Shown: piece by piece, positions 1-10,406 of the stretch | Layout of the letters: each line of letters opens with the position of its first letter | Position numbering within the stretch: the stretch's first letter is position 1 | Assembly (NCBI GenBank): GCA_032622095.1 | Contig: CP136065.1 | Span: forward strand, 42,507,503-42,571,502 | Length of the DNA stretch: 64,000 bases | Direction: 5' to 3' | Source: Siphonodentalium dalli | Lineage: Eukaryota > Mollusca > Scaphopoda > Gadilida > Siphonodentaliidae | Position numbers and translations under genes: made by a program | The notes under the pieces: model-generated | What the model saw: the letters and a program-made list of their open reading frames with translations, nothing else | What the model was told of the DNA's origin: nothing | Databases searched by the model: none

Positions 1-77
1 TGACTTACGAACGTTTGAATGAGATGGGATGGGACGTTTTTTATCTCGATTTAATAGGGGCACATAATTTAGAGTAC

Positions 78-151
78 ATTTTTTGCAATTTTTTCTCCAC
101 AGAATTGAAATTGTGATGGAGCATCCAGACCAACTGAACCATTTTGAGACA
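78..151 (-). repeat. 74-bp inverted copy of the start of the membrane-protein gene
   Basis: This stretch is the exact reverse complement of 2688-2761, the first codons of the small membrane-protein gene. It sits just upstream of the basic-protein gene. The same copy recurs at 6921-6994. It shows that the cassette was rearranged before the tandem duplication. Confidence 0.9.
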
Positions 152-169
152 ACTACTTAGACTGTGAAG

Positions 170-721
170 ATGCCTTCAAAAACTAAGAGCAGGAAAGCAC
201 CGCTGATAAAAAAATATGGTGAGTTGATTGTTGCAATGAGTAAAGTTCCATCTGCATATAAAAAGAAAATGATCAACGATGCTCCGAAACAAGTGATGGA
301 TTGTATTTCAGAATGTTGTCAAAATCTTTTAAAAGGTAATGTAAAACTGAATGAAGCTCAGAGCCGTAAGTTACATTCGAAGCGTAAACATATCAGATAT
401 CTTGCAGACAAGAACAAACCTTTGTTGTTGTTGTTACTCTACGGCCATTGGTTGGTTGTTCGACCCCCCATTGGTTAGATTTAGGCGCCAGAACCTCTGA
501 CCTAATAGATTTGAATCCCCTGTGTTAACTGTGTGCGCGGGCGTAATAGTAAGCCTGTTTTTTGGATGTTAGACTTGTGTCTGTGGTCCAGACATGTAAA
601 ATACGTTGCGTATTGAGAAGGAGTTATCATTAAACTTTTTGTTTGGATTTTGACGGATTTTAGTAAATTCGGTTTTGGTGACGTCATCGCAGTACTGTTA
701 GGTGCTGCTTTATCCTTATGA
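170..721 (+). pseudogene. Small lysine-rich Polinton protein gene, interrupted
   Basis: The frame from the ATG at 170 encodes about 83 residues of a lysine-rich, mostly helical protein with a KKMINDAPKQ-type segment and a conserved CISECC segment. I recognise this as the small basic protein that recurs beside the integrase in invertebrate Polintons; its role is not established. After about codon 83 (base 419) the sequence changes character, starting with a GTTGTT run, and stops at 478. A further stretch in the same frame, hydrophobic and ending GFGDVIAVLLGAALSL before the TGA at 719-721, looks like the family's C-terminus. I infer an insertion of roughly 200 bp between about 419 and 640. The origin of the insert is unknown; its GTTGTT start would fit the tail of a reversed SINE. 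The stop overlaps the next start as ATGA. Confidence 0.6.
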
Positions 722-864
722 CGTCATAGTGTCGCGTATCTTATCGTAGGAGGGCATATCCTCGTAGGAGGTACCAAAAAGGTGGCTTTTTACCATTATT
801 ATTTCTTGCTCCATTGATTAGCAAAACATTAGGTGCAGTTGTTAACAATATTTTGAAAAACTAA
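718..864 (+). pseudogene. Adenovirus pX-like core peptide remnant
   Basis: From the ATG at 718 this frame has an immediate in-frame TAG at 727-729. It then stays open to the TAA at 862, giving 44 sense codons after the stop. The peptide has an arginine-rich stretch (YRRRAYPRRRY) followed by KGGFLPLL and a hydrophobic tail. This matches the layout of adenovirus core protein X (mu) and the pX-like proteins reported in adintoviruses: a basic DNA-condensing part, then GGFLPxL and a hydrophobic segment. The ATG overlaps the preceding stop by ATGA. The nonsense codon is present in copy B too, so it predates the duplication. Assignment rests on composition and motif only, since the peptide is very short. 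Confidence 0.55.
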
Positions 865-877
865 ATCTCAAATAAAT

Positions 878-1600
878 ATGAAGAAAATGGTTATTGTACC
901 ATTCAGAATGTTGGAAGATTTCAAACAATGGAAAATGTCAGAAATGAATAAACCTCAATTACCTCCTGATCCTGCAATTTCAAATGTTTCAGATTCTTAC
1001 AAAGAATTGAAATCAGTTTATGATAAAAATATTTCTGAATCAGAAAAGTCACAGTTATTTGGAGAAAATTTGTACAAATTGAAAACTTCACAAAAATCTT
1101 TAAATTCAAAATTCAGTTTACCTGAACAAAAGTTATCTGAAAACTTTGGGAAAATGAGTGAACATATATTGGAAAGTGTGCCATCTAAACTTCGTGGTAA
1201 AGCACAACAAATTGTAACATTGTTGTCAACTAATCCTAAACTTAGATGGGATGATCGTGGACAATTAATTTATGGAACAGAAACAGTTACGGGATCAAAT
1301 ATAATTGATTTGATAAACGATGTTGTTCGTCACCGAAAAGGTTTTGACCCAGTTGGTTATGAAACATTCCTACGTGGATTGGGGGAACTTAATGTACCAC
1401 AAGATTATGTAGGTAACAGGAATCGATGGTTGTGGATACAAAGACATTTAAAAGAAGGTCACACTGGTGATGAGTTTCATACACCTCATGCAACTCCTAG
1501 CAGTGGCAAGTCAAGAAAACGTTCAGTTGATATTTTCACACCTCAAAGTTTTCCTAAAACCAGAAAATCTATTTTGAAAGGATGGTCCTCACTTACATAA
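878..1600 (+). CDS. Polinton-associated 240-aa structural-type protein
   Basis: The protein begins MKKMVIVPFRMLEDF, has a charged helical middle and ends in a basic Ser/Arg tail. The central part (about residues 115-200) reads like a small globular domain: LLSTNPKL, WDDRGQLIYGTETVTGSNI, RKGFDPVGYETF and NVPQDYVGNRNRW. I recognise this layout (a VxVP start, a 'pre-integrase' position and an RKGFxPVG motif) from many invertebrate Polinton-type elements. Its function is not known to me; a virion or core-associated role is only inferred from its neighbours. It overlaps the integrase start by 19 bases. Copy B carries the same gene with one visible coding change, cut off near its C-terminus. Confidence 0.75.
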   Translation: MKKMVIVPFRMLEDFKQWKMSEMNKPQLPPDPAISNVSDSYKELKSVYDKNISESEKSQLFGENLYKLKTSQKSLNSKFSLPEQKLSENFGKMSEHILESVPSKLRGKAQQIVTLLSTNPKLRWDDRGQLIYGTETVTGSNIIDLINDVVRHRKGFDPVGYETFLRGLGELNVPQDYVGNRNRWLWIQRHLKEGHTGDEFHTPHATPSSGKSRKRSVDIFTPQSFPKTRKSILKGWSSLT

Positions 1601-2676
1601 AATTTGACAAACTTCTAACTGAAATTTACTACAATCCAAAAGAAGTTGGTGGTTTCAGTGGAGCAAATCAACTTTTTAAAAATGCGAAAGAAACAAATAA
1701 CAAAATTAAACTTTCAGATGTTAAAAAATGGTTACAATGGCAAAAAACATACACTTTGCACAAACCAATTGTTCGGAAATTTCGCAGACGTAAAACTATT
1801 GTTGCAGGAATTGATATTCAGTGGCAAGCTGATTTGGCAGATTTTCAAACTTTGCAAAAGCACAATGACAATTACAGATATTTACTTTGTGTTATTGATG
1901 TGTTCTCAAAATTTGCATGGGTTGAAAAAATTAAAGACAAAACTGGTAAAACTTTAGTTAAAACATTTCAGAAAATTCTCAAATCATCAAAACGAAAACC
2001 AGTTTCATTTCAATCTGACAAAGGTTCAGAATTCAAAAATAAATTATTTTTACAATTTTTGAAATCTAAGAAAATTCATTTTTTCACAACAGAGAATCCA
2101 GAGACAAAAGCAAGTATAGTTGAAAGTTTTCAACGGACATTGAAAACAAAGATGTGGAAATATTTTACACATAATCAAACTTTGAAATACAATGATGTTT
2201 TGCACGATTTTGTGAATTCTTACAACAAAAGTTTTCATAGAAGTATTAAGATGGCACCAGTTTTAGCAACTCGAGAAAATGAAATTGAAGTTTCCAGAAA
2301 TCTTTATGGAAAGTTAAAAACGAAAAAAGATAAGATCTTGAAAGTTGGAGATTTTGTTAGAATAAATAAAACAAAGAGAACTTTTGATAAAGGATATCTT
2401 CCAAATTGGACAAAAGAAATTTTCAAAATTAGTAGAGTTTGTAAAAGTACACCATTAACTTACAAATTAGTAGATTTAGATGGTGAAAACATGGCAGGAT
2501 CATTTTATGGTAAAGAAATTCAACATATAAAAGATAATAAAGTTTACGAAATTGAATCAGTTGTTGGTAAACGTTCAAGAAAAGTTGCTGGTAAATCAGT
2601 TAGAGAAATTAAAGTTCATTGGGCTGGTTATCCTAAAAAATTTGACAGTTGGATTCCTGCCACAAATTTGGTATAA
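1582..2676 (+). CDS. Polinton-type DDE integrase with C-terminal chromodomain
   Basis: A 364-aa retroviral-like integrase that would insert the element's DNA into host chromosomes. The catalytic core is clear: the first Asp lies in QADLADF (about residue 84), the second in FQSDKGSEF (about 144), and the Glu in KASIVESFQRTLK (about 180), which matches the D,D-35-E spacing. NSYNKSFHRSIKMAP follows, as in Polinton and related integrases. A KVGDFVRI segment marks the C-terminal SH3-like part. The end, from YEIESVVGKR to VHWAGYPKKFDSWIP, is a chromodomain, which in related elements targets modified histones. The frame is intact, but no promoter is obvious, and copy B lacks this gene through deletion. 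Confidence 0.92.
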   Translation: MVLTYIKFDKLLTEIYYNPKEVGGFSGANQLFKNAKETNNKIKLSDVKKWLQWQKTYTLHKPIVRKFRRRKTIVAGIDIQWQADLADFQTLQKHNDNYRYLLCVIDVFSKFAWVEKIKDKTGKTLVKTFQKILKSSKRKPVSFQSDKGSEFKNKLFLQFLKSKKIHFFTTENPETKASIVESFQRTLKTKMWKYFTHNQTLKYNDVLHDFVNSYNKSFHRSIKMAPVLATRENEIEVSRNLYGKLKTKKDKILKVGDFVRINKTKRTFDKGYLPNWTKEIFKISRVCKSTPLTYKLVDLDGENMAGSFYGKEIQHIKDNKVYEIESVVGKRSRKVAGKSVREIKVHWAGYPKKFDSWIPATNLV

Positions 2677-2686
2677 AACTTTTAAC

Positions 2687-2950
2687 ATGTCTCAAAATGG
2701 TTCAGTTGGTCTGGATGCTCCATCACAATTTCAATTCTGTGGAGAAAAAATTGCAAAAAATCAAGTAACATATTTTACACAAATTATTATAATTGTTGGT
2801 ATAATCGCTACAGCAATTGTTCATTTAAGTTTACAAAGTGAAAATAACGAACTGTGGTTAATTTTACTCAGTAGTTCTTTGGGATACATTTTACCAACAC
2901 CGCGTTTGAAATATTTGAAAAATCAGTCGGCAGAAATTTTGAAAGTATGA
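2687..2950 (+). CDS. Small Polinton membrane protein
   Basis: An 87-aa protein starting at the ATG at 2687, chosen because MSQNG begins the conserved part and the frame upstream overlaps the integrase. A hydrophilic N-terminus with FxFCGEKIAK precedes one or two hydrophobic segments (about residues 33-50 and 56-75), the second ending in SSLGYILPTPRLK. This short FCGE...LGYxLPxP protein is a recurrent neighbour of the capsid-type gene in Polintons of invertebrates. Its function is unknown; a membrane location is inferred from the hydrophobic stretches. It lies 10 bases after the integrase stop and overlaps the next gene as ATGA at 2947-2950. Its first 74 bases recur inverted at 78-151. Confidence 0.75.
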   Translation: MSQNGSVGLDAPSQFQFCGEKIAKNQVTYFTQIIIIVGIIATAIVHLSLQSENNELWLILLSSSLGYILPTPRLKYLKNQSAEILKV

Positions 2951-3654
2951 ATTCTTTCTACATTACAATTCCGAGCGACAGTTCAATGGTAATGTATCCA
3001 AACAATTCTCAATGTTGTTTTACTGTACAATTACCAAAACCAATTCAAATTGATAAAGAAAAATGGGAAGTTGCATTAGTCGAACTGATAATACCTTCAG
3101 AAACATACAATGTTACAGGGGATTCGTGTAAATTCAATTTGATTACAACTGATGCAATAATACTGTATGTTCTTCAAAATCGTTTTGAAGAAAAGATATT
3201 TACGAGACCTGATGGCGTTCGTGCAATTGAAATGCAGATACGAGAAGGTTCGTATTCCTCTGCGGCAGATTTACTTGATACAATGCAAGATGTAATTGAT
3301 GAAACACTTGGAGAAGCAATACAAAACGAATTCGGATTTCACATCAAGTACTCAAAAGTTACAAAACGTGTGAAAATTATTCGCAAGAGTTTAAGTATCA
3401 CAAAACTAGGAATTGAATTACCACAAAGTCTTTTGCACAAGTTGGGTTACAAAACTGAAAACGATTCTGAAGATTTTTATTCAAATAATAGATTTCCGTT
3501 TGGTGTAGATTTGAATGTTGGTCATAATCAAATGTTTGTTTATTCTGATATTGCCGATTTCACAATTGTTGGAAATGTTGAAGTACAAATTTTACGAGTT
3601 GTTTGTTTCAGAGACGGGTCAACATGCATATTTTTCTTGATCATTATTGCATAG
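2947..3654 (+). pseudogene. Polinton capsid-type protein, C-terminally truncated
   Basis: The frame begins MNSFYITIPSDSS, followed by FTVQLPKPIQI and WEVALVELIIP. This N-terminal layout (F-Y-x-T/I-x-P-S, then a strand-rich domain with WEVALxE) is typical of a structural protein found next to the membrane protein in invertebrate Polintons and adintovirus-like elements. Near residue 200, the MFVYSDIADFTIVGNVEVQIL segment resembles the family's later beta domain. At about base 3600 the reading frame runs into the satellite array, so the last roughly 18 codons are satellite-derived. Relatives are longer, so this copy is probably non-functional. I cannot decide from sequence alone whether it is a major or minor capsid component. 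Confidence 0.7.
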
Positions 3655-6036
3655 CGATCAAACAAATGTTTTTAATTTCGTTAGATCATTATCTATTATT
3701 TGGTACACATGATTGATATATTTATTACCTCGTTAGGAAAATATGGAATGTTTTTCTAGTTTTTGTTTCGGAATTGTACATATTTTATACATAAAACTGA
3801 ACACAAGATTGTTACACGGGCGTCAATGAAAACACAACGCATTGAACTTAAAAATTGACAAGTATTTCCTCAAGTTGTGTTTTTTCAGAGACGGATCAAC
3901 ATGCATATTTTTCTTGATCATTATTGTATAGCGATCAAACAAATGTTTTTTAATTTCGTTAGATCATTATCTATTATTTGGTACACATGATTTGATATAT
4001 TTGTTACCTCGTTAGGAAAATATGGAATGTTTTTCTAGTTTTTGTTTCGGAATTGTACATATTTTATACATAAAACTGAACACAAGATTGTTACACGGGC
4101 GTCAATGAAAACACAACGCATTGAACTTAAACATTGACAAGTATTTCCTCAAGTTGTGTTTTTTCAGAGACGGATCAACATGCATATTTTTCTTGATCAT
4201 TATTGCATAGCGATCAAACAAATGTTTTTAATTTCGTTAGATCATTATCTATTATTTGGTACACATGATTGATATATTTATTACCTCGTTAGGAAAATAT
4301 GGAATGTTTTTCTAGTTTTTGTTTCGGAATTGTACATATTTTATACATAAAAAAACTGAACACAAGATTGTTACACGGGCGTCAATGAAAACACAACGCA
4401 TTGAACTTAAACATTGACAAGTATTTCCTCAAGTTGTGTTTTTTCAGAGACGGATCAACATGCATATTTTTCTTGATCATTATTGCATAGCGATCAAACA
4501 AATGTTTTTAATTTCGTTAGATCATTATCTATTATTTGGTACACATGATTTGATATATTTATTACCTCGTTAGGAAAATATGGAATGTTTTTCTAGTTTT
4601 TGTTTCGGAATTGTACATATTTTATACATAAAACTGAACACAAGATTGGTACACGGGCGTCAATGAAAACACAACGCATTGAACTTAAAAATTGACAAGT
4701 ATTTCCTCAAGTTGTGTTTTTTCAGAGACTGATCAACATGCATATTTTTCTTGACCATTATTGTATAGCGATCAAACAAATGTTTTTAATTTCGTTAGAT
4801 CATTATCTATTATTTGGTACACATGATTGATATATTTAATACCTCGTTAGGAAAATATGGAATGTTTTTCTAGTTTTTGTTTCGGAATTGTACATATTTT
4901 ATACATAAAACTGAACACAAGATTGTTACACGGGCGTCAATGAAAACACAACGCATTGAACTTAAAAATTGACAAGTATTTCCTCAAGTTGTGTTTTTTC
5001 AGAGACGGATCAACATGCATATTTTTCTTGATCATTATTGTATAGCGATCAAACAAATGTTTTTTCATTTCGTTAGATCATTATCTATTATTTGGTACAC
5101 ATGATTGATATATTTATTACCTCGTTAGGAAAATATGGAATGTTTTTCTAGTTTTTGTTTCGGAATTGTACATATTTTATACATAAAACTGAACACAAGA
5201 TTGTTACACGGGCGTCAATGAAAACACAACGCATTGAACTTAAAAATTGACAAGTATTTCCTCAAGTTGTGTTTTTTTCAGAGACGGATCAACATGCATA
5301 TTTTTCTTGATCATTATTGCATAGCGATCAAACAAATGTTTTTAATTTCGTTAGATCATTATCTATTATTTGGTACACATGATTGATATATTTATTACCT
5401 CGTTAGGAAAATATGGAATGTTTTTCTAGTTTTTGTTTCGGAATTGTACATATTTTATACATAAAAAACTGAACACAAGATTGTTACACGGGCGTCAATG
5501 AAAACACAACCCATTGAACTTAAAAATTGACATGTATTTCCTCAAGTTGTGTTTTTTCAGAGACGGATCAACATGCATATTTTTCTTGATCATTATTGCA
5601 TAGCGATCAAACAAATGTTTTTAATTTCGTTAGATCATTATCTATTATTTGGTACACATGATTGATATATTTATTACCTCGTTAGGAAAATATGGAATGT
5701 TTTTCTAGTTTTTGTTTCGGAATTGTACATATTTTATACATAAAACTGAACACAAGATTGTTACACGGGCGTCAATGAAAACACAACGCATTGAACTTAA
5801 AAATTGACAAGTATTTCCTCAAGTTGTGTTTTTTCAGAGACGGATCAACATGCATATTTTTCTTGATCATTATTGCATAGCGATCAAACAAATGTTTTTA
5901 ATTTCGTTAGATCATTATCTATTATTTGGTACACATGATTGATATATTTATCACCTCGTTAGGAAAATATGGAATGTTTTTCTAGTTTTTGTTTCGGAAT
6001 TGTACATATTTTATACATAAAAAACTGAACACAAGA
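3605..6036 (+). repeat. Satellite array, about 278-bp monomers (first block)
   Basis: A head-to-tail array with the landmark CAGAGACGGATCAACATGC recurring near 3614, 3891, 4170, 4450, 4728, 5005, 5284, 5563 and 5840, so periods are 277-280 bp. Monomers are nearly identical, differing by a few substitutions and length changes in short A or T runs. The last monomer is truncated near 6036. The first monomer overlaps the end of the capsid-type reading frame. No gene is seen inside it. Confidence 0.95.
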
Positions 6037-6661
<625 letters not shown>

Positions 6662-6688
6662 ACATTAACATTGAAACCCCATCAAAAC

Positions 6689-6704
6689 GGCCCTTTTCAG
6701 GGCC
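6689..6704 (+). terminator. Histone mRNA 3'-end stem-loop
   Basis: A perfect 6-bp stem (GGCCCT / AGGGCC) with a TTTC loop, flanked by AAAAC and ACCA, 28 bases after the H4 stop codon. This is the conserved stem-loop bound by SLBP in replication-dependent histone mRNAs. A purine-rich ATCAAAGATAG about 10 bases downstream fits the histone downstream element that pairs with U7 snRNA. Confidence 0.93.
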
Positions 6705-6843
6705 ACCAAATTTATCAAAGATAGCTCTTTACTTAGCATAATACTTCACCAAATTTCCCGAAATATGTTACTGAAAACAATTATATACATCCCTACCCCC
6801 GAGTAAGTTCGTCATTATACTTTATTTGTGTGTACGAAAACAT
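6705..6843. other. H4 downstream spacer
   Basis: Short AT-rich stretch between the H4 3' signal and the start of the duplicated cassette. Apart from the likely histone downstream element near 6714-6723, nothing else is seen. Confidence 0.5.
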
Positions 6844-7012
6844 TGACTTACGAACGTTTGAATGAGATGGGATGGGACGTTTTTTATCTCGATTTAATAG
6901 GGGCACATAATTTAGAGTACATTTTTTGCAATTTTTTCTCCACAGAATTGAAATTGTGATGGAGCATCCAGACCAACTGAACCATTTTGAGACAACTACT
7001 TAGACTGTGAAG

Positions 7013-7564
7013 ATGCCTTCAAAAACTAAGAGCAGGAAAACACCGCTGATAAAAAAATATGGTGAGTTGATTGTTGCAATGAGTAAAGTTCCATCTGCAT
7101 ATAAAAAGAAAATGATCAACGATGCTCCGAAACAAGTGATGGATTGTATTTCAGAATGTTGTCAAAATCTTTTAAAAGGTAATGTAAAACTGAATGAAGC
7201 TCAGAGCCGTAAGTTACATTCGAAGCGTAAACATATCAGATATCTTGCAGACAAGAACAAACCTTTGTTGTTGTTGTTACTCTACGGCCATTGGTTGGTT
7301 GTTCGACCCCCCATTGGTTAGATTTAGGCGCCAGAACCTCTGACCTAATAGATTTGAATCCCCTGTGTTAACTGTGTGCGCGGGCGTAATAGTAAGCCTG
7401 TTTTTTGGATGTTAGACTTGTGTCTGTGGTCCAGACATGTAAAATACGTTGCGTATTGAGAAGGAGTTATCATTAAACTTTTTGTTTGGATTTTGACGGA
7501 TTTTAGTAAATTCGGTTTTGGTGACGTCATCGCAGTACTGTTAGGTGCTGCTTTATCCTTATGA
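7013..7564 (+). pseudogene. Small lysine-rich Polinton protein gene, copy B
   Basis: Same gene and same internal interruption as at 170-721, with one coding difference (Ala to Thr near residue 11). The open part ends at 7321, and the family-like C-terminal stretch ends at the TGA at 7562-7564. The interruption therefore predates the duplication. Confidence 0.6.
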
Positions 7565-7707
7565 CGTCATAGTGTCGCGTATCTTATCGTAGGAGGGCAT
7601 ATCCTCGTAGGAGGTACCAAAAAGGTGGCTTTTTACCATTATTATTTCTTGCTCCATTGATTAGCAAAACATTAGGTGCAGTTGTTAACAATATTTTGAA
7701 AAACTAA
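7561..7707 (+). pseudogene. pX-like core peptide remnant, copy B
   Basis: Identical in layout to 718-864, including the in-frame TAG at the fourth codon (7570-7572), the Arg-rich stretch and the KGGFLPLL motif. Confidence 0.5.
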
Positions 7708-7720
7708 ATCTCAAATAAAT

Positions 7721-8407
7721 ATGAAGAAAATGGTTATTGTACCATTCAGAATGTTGGAAGATTTCAAACAATGGAAAATGTCAGAAATGAATAAACCTCA
7801 ATTACCTCCTGATCCTGCAATTTCAAATGTTTCAGATTCTTACAAAGAATTGAAATCAGTTTATGATAAAAATATTTCTGAATCAGAAAAGTCACAGTTA
7901 TTTGGAGAAAATTTGTACAAATTGAAAACTTCACAAAAATCTTTAAATTCAAAATTCAGTTTACCTGAACAAAAGTTATCTGAAAACTTTGGGAAAATGA
8001 GTGAACATATATTGGAAAGTGTGCCATCTAAACTTCGTGGTAAAGCACAACAAATTTTAACATTGTTGTCAACTAATCCTAAACTTAGATGGGATGATCG
8101 TGGACAATTAATTTATGGAACAGAAACAGTTACGGGATCAAATATAATTGATTTGATAAACGATGTTGTTCGTCACCGAAAAGGTTTTGACCCAGTTGGT
8201 TATGAAACATTCCTACGTGGATTGGGGGAACTTAATGTACCACAAGATTATGTAGGTAACAGGAATCGATGGTTGTGGATACAAAGACATTTAAAAGAAG
8301 GTCACACTGGTGATGAGTTTCATACACCTCATGCAACTCCTAGCAGTGGCAAGTCAAGAAAACGTTCAGTTGATATTTTCACACCTCAAATTCACGGGCG
8401 TCAATGA
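7721..8407 (+). pseudogene. Polinton 240-aa structural-type protein, truncated copy B
   Basis: Matches the gene at 878-1600 through about residue 224, with Val to Leu near residue 113. A deletion then joins it to satellite sequence, so its last few codons (IHGRQ) are satellite-derived. The 3' end and the overlap with the integrase are gone. Confidence 0.85.
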
Positions 8408-9224
8408 AAACACAACGCATTGAACTTAAAAATTGACAAGTATTTCCTCAAGTTGTGTTTTTTCAGAGACGGATCAACATGCATATTTTTCTTGATCATT
8501 ATTGCATAGCGATCAAACAAATGTTTTTAATTTCGTTAGATCATTATCTATTATTTGGTACACATGATTGATATATTTATTACCTCGTTAGGAAAATATG
8601 GAATGTTTTTCTAGTTTTTGTTTCGGAATTGTACATATTTTATACATAAAACTGAACACAAGATTGTTACACGGGCGTCAATGAAAACACAACGCATTGA
8701 ACTTAAAAATTGACAAGTATTTCCTCAAGTTGTGTTTTTTCAGAGACGGATCAACATGCATATTTTTCTTGATCATTATTGTATAGCGATCAAACAAATG
8801 TTTTTAATTTCGTTAGATCATTATCTATTATTTGGTACACATGATTTGATATATTTGTTACCTCGTTAGGAAAATATGGAATGTTTTTCTAGTTTTTGTT
8901 TCGGAATTGTACATATTTTATACATAAAACTGAACACAAGATTGTTACACGGGCGTCAATGAAAACACAACGCATTGAACTTAAAAATTGACAAGTATTT
9001 CCTCAAGTTGTGTTTTTTCAGAGTCGGATCAACATGCATATTTTTCTTGATCATTATTGTATAGCGATCAAACAAATGTTTTTAATTTCGTTAGATCATT
9101 ATCTATTATTTGGTACACATGATTTGATATATTTGTTACCTGTTAGGAAAATATGGAATGTTTTTCTAGTTTTTGTTTCGGAAATGTACATATTTTATAC
9201 ATAAAACTGAACACAAGAAACATA
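8393..9224 (+). repeat. Satellite array, about 278-bp monomers (second block)
   Basis: Three monomers of the same satellite as 3605-6036, with landmarks near 8469, 8746 and 9024. The truncated end and following AAACATACTGAACATTTTTC match 6028-6050, so the right end of the block is preserved from copy A. The duplicated unit can be followed to about 9308, where similarity to the H4 spacer is lost after a deletion. Confidence 0.93.
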
Positions 9225-9427
9225 CTGAACATTTTTCTTGATCATTGCATTTGATAACTTTACTTGGTCATCGTTTATGAACTAAGATGAATTCATCGAA
9301 AAGAAACTCTTGATAGCTAATTGATATTTTCCAAAGTGAGATTTTCCTTTTGAAAAAAATAATTCTAAGTCCATTTTCATTTTTTCGATCAGAAATGTCA
9401 CATCAATGACAGGAACATCTATCCTCA

Positions 9428-9735
9428 GGGGGGAACTATGGCCCAGTACCCCCCCAGACATGGGCACTATCGCCCAGTACCCCCCAGACATGGGCACTAT
9501 GGCCCACTACCCCCCAGACATGGGCACTATGGCCCAGTATCCCCCCAGACATGGGCACTATGGCCCAGTACCCCCCAGACATGGGCACTATGGCCCAGTA
9601 TCCCCCAGACATGGGCACTATGGCAGGGCCATAGTGCCCATGTCTGGGGGGGTACTGGGCCATAGTGCCCATGTCTGGGGGGTACTGGGCCATAGTGCCC
9701 ATGTCTGGGGGGTACTGGGCCATAGTGCCCCCCAT
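9428..9735. repeat. Palindromic minisatellite (30-bp units, inverted halves)
   Basis: About six direct copies of a C-rich 30-bp unit (CCCCCCAGACATGGGCACTA plus TGGCCCAGTA) run to 9624. After a 3-base turn (AGG, 9625-9627), about three and a half inverted copies follow to 9735. The right arm of roughly 107 bp can pair with 9518-9624. The outer edges also match in inverse orientation. Each strand has regular runs of 5-7 C or G. Reading frames seen here on both strands are by-products of the repeat. Confidence 0.93.
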
Positions 9736-10202
9736 TACTACTTACAGGACTAACCGGACAGTATTTTCGAGGTGGGTACCTGCATCAAAAGATGAAATTT
9801 GGAATTTTGAGACAGTCCGTGAATATACTCAAAATATGGATTTGTGGGGTGAAAACAGGCCTTTCGATTGGTATATAGGTTGTTGCGACAGCTGTCTGCG
9901 ATGAATGGGAAAAGTATGATTTTCTGGGATATTTTGGGGAAGAAATCGTCTCGCGGCGATGATTAAACGACATTTTTTCCGCGATCGAATAATGACAACT
10001 GACTTAAATTGATCGTCGGTGTCCGAACATTAGTGAACAAATATTCACCACACCTTCAGTTGGTCAGATATGCTATCCAAGCGTTTATTTTCCAAAAAAA
10101 CCGTCAAAAAATATCAACAAATATTTGTCGACTGATATTTCTCCACCTCGAAATCTACGACTTCCGGTTTTGGTTAGTGTCCGTTGATCCACTGTGACAC
10201 TG
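9736..10202. other. Unannotated intergenic DNA
   Basis: No gene, repeat or RNA signal that I can support. Confidence 0.4.
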
Positions 10203-10406
10203 AACCCTTTCTACACTAAAGAATCATTGATGAGTAGTTTTCCCATAGGAAATGTTCAGCTAATAAGTTTAACCCTTTCTACACTAAAGAATAATTGATA
10301 AGTAGTTATCCCATAGGAAATGTTCAGATAATAAGTTTAACCATTTGTATACTAACGAATCATTGGTGAGTAGTTATCCCATAGGAAATGTTAAGATAAT
10401 AAGTTT
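10203..10406 (+). repeat. Three tandem 68-bp units
   Basis: Copies start at 10203, 10271 and 10339, each beginning AACCMTTTSTA-like and containing CCCATAGGAAATGTT. The copies differ by a few substitutions. Confidence 0.9.

Larger units (their letters stand above)
1..3610 (+). mobile_element. Polinton/adintovirus-like gene cassette, copy A (partial)
   Basis: Six plus-strand reading frames of Polinton (Maverick)/adintovirus type lie head to tail with tiny overlaps: a basic protein, a pX-like peptide, a structural-type protein, an integrase, a membrane protein and a capsid-type protein. No type B DNA polymerase, packaging ATPase or protease is visible, and no long terminal inverted repeats are seen, so this is a fragment and not a complete element. 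Two genes are broken and the last is cut by a satellite array. The left edge cannot be set because position 1 already matches position 6844 of the next copy. Confidence 0.8.
6844..8392 (+). mobile_element. Polinton-like cassette, copy B (internally deleted)
   Basis: Repeats 1-1549 at an offset of exactly 6843 bp with almost no differences; I noted G197/A7040 and G1214/T8057. The match stops at CACACCTCAAA near 8390 and continues directly in satellite monomers. The integrase, membrane-protein and capsid-type genes and most of the first satellite block are therefore missing here. Confidence 0.95.

Noticed and set aside
1-160. Terminal inverted repeat of the Polinton
   Set aside because: The inverted match to 2688-2761 is a duplicated gene start, not a terminus; no long inverted ends or 5-6-bp target duplication could be found.
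9406-9904. Several overlapping open frames on both strands with Pro/Gly/His-rich periodic peptides
   Set aside because: They are produced by the 30-bp minisatellite, whose period is a multiple of three; no start context, splice site or conserved domain.
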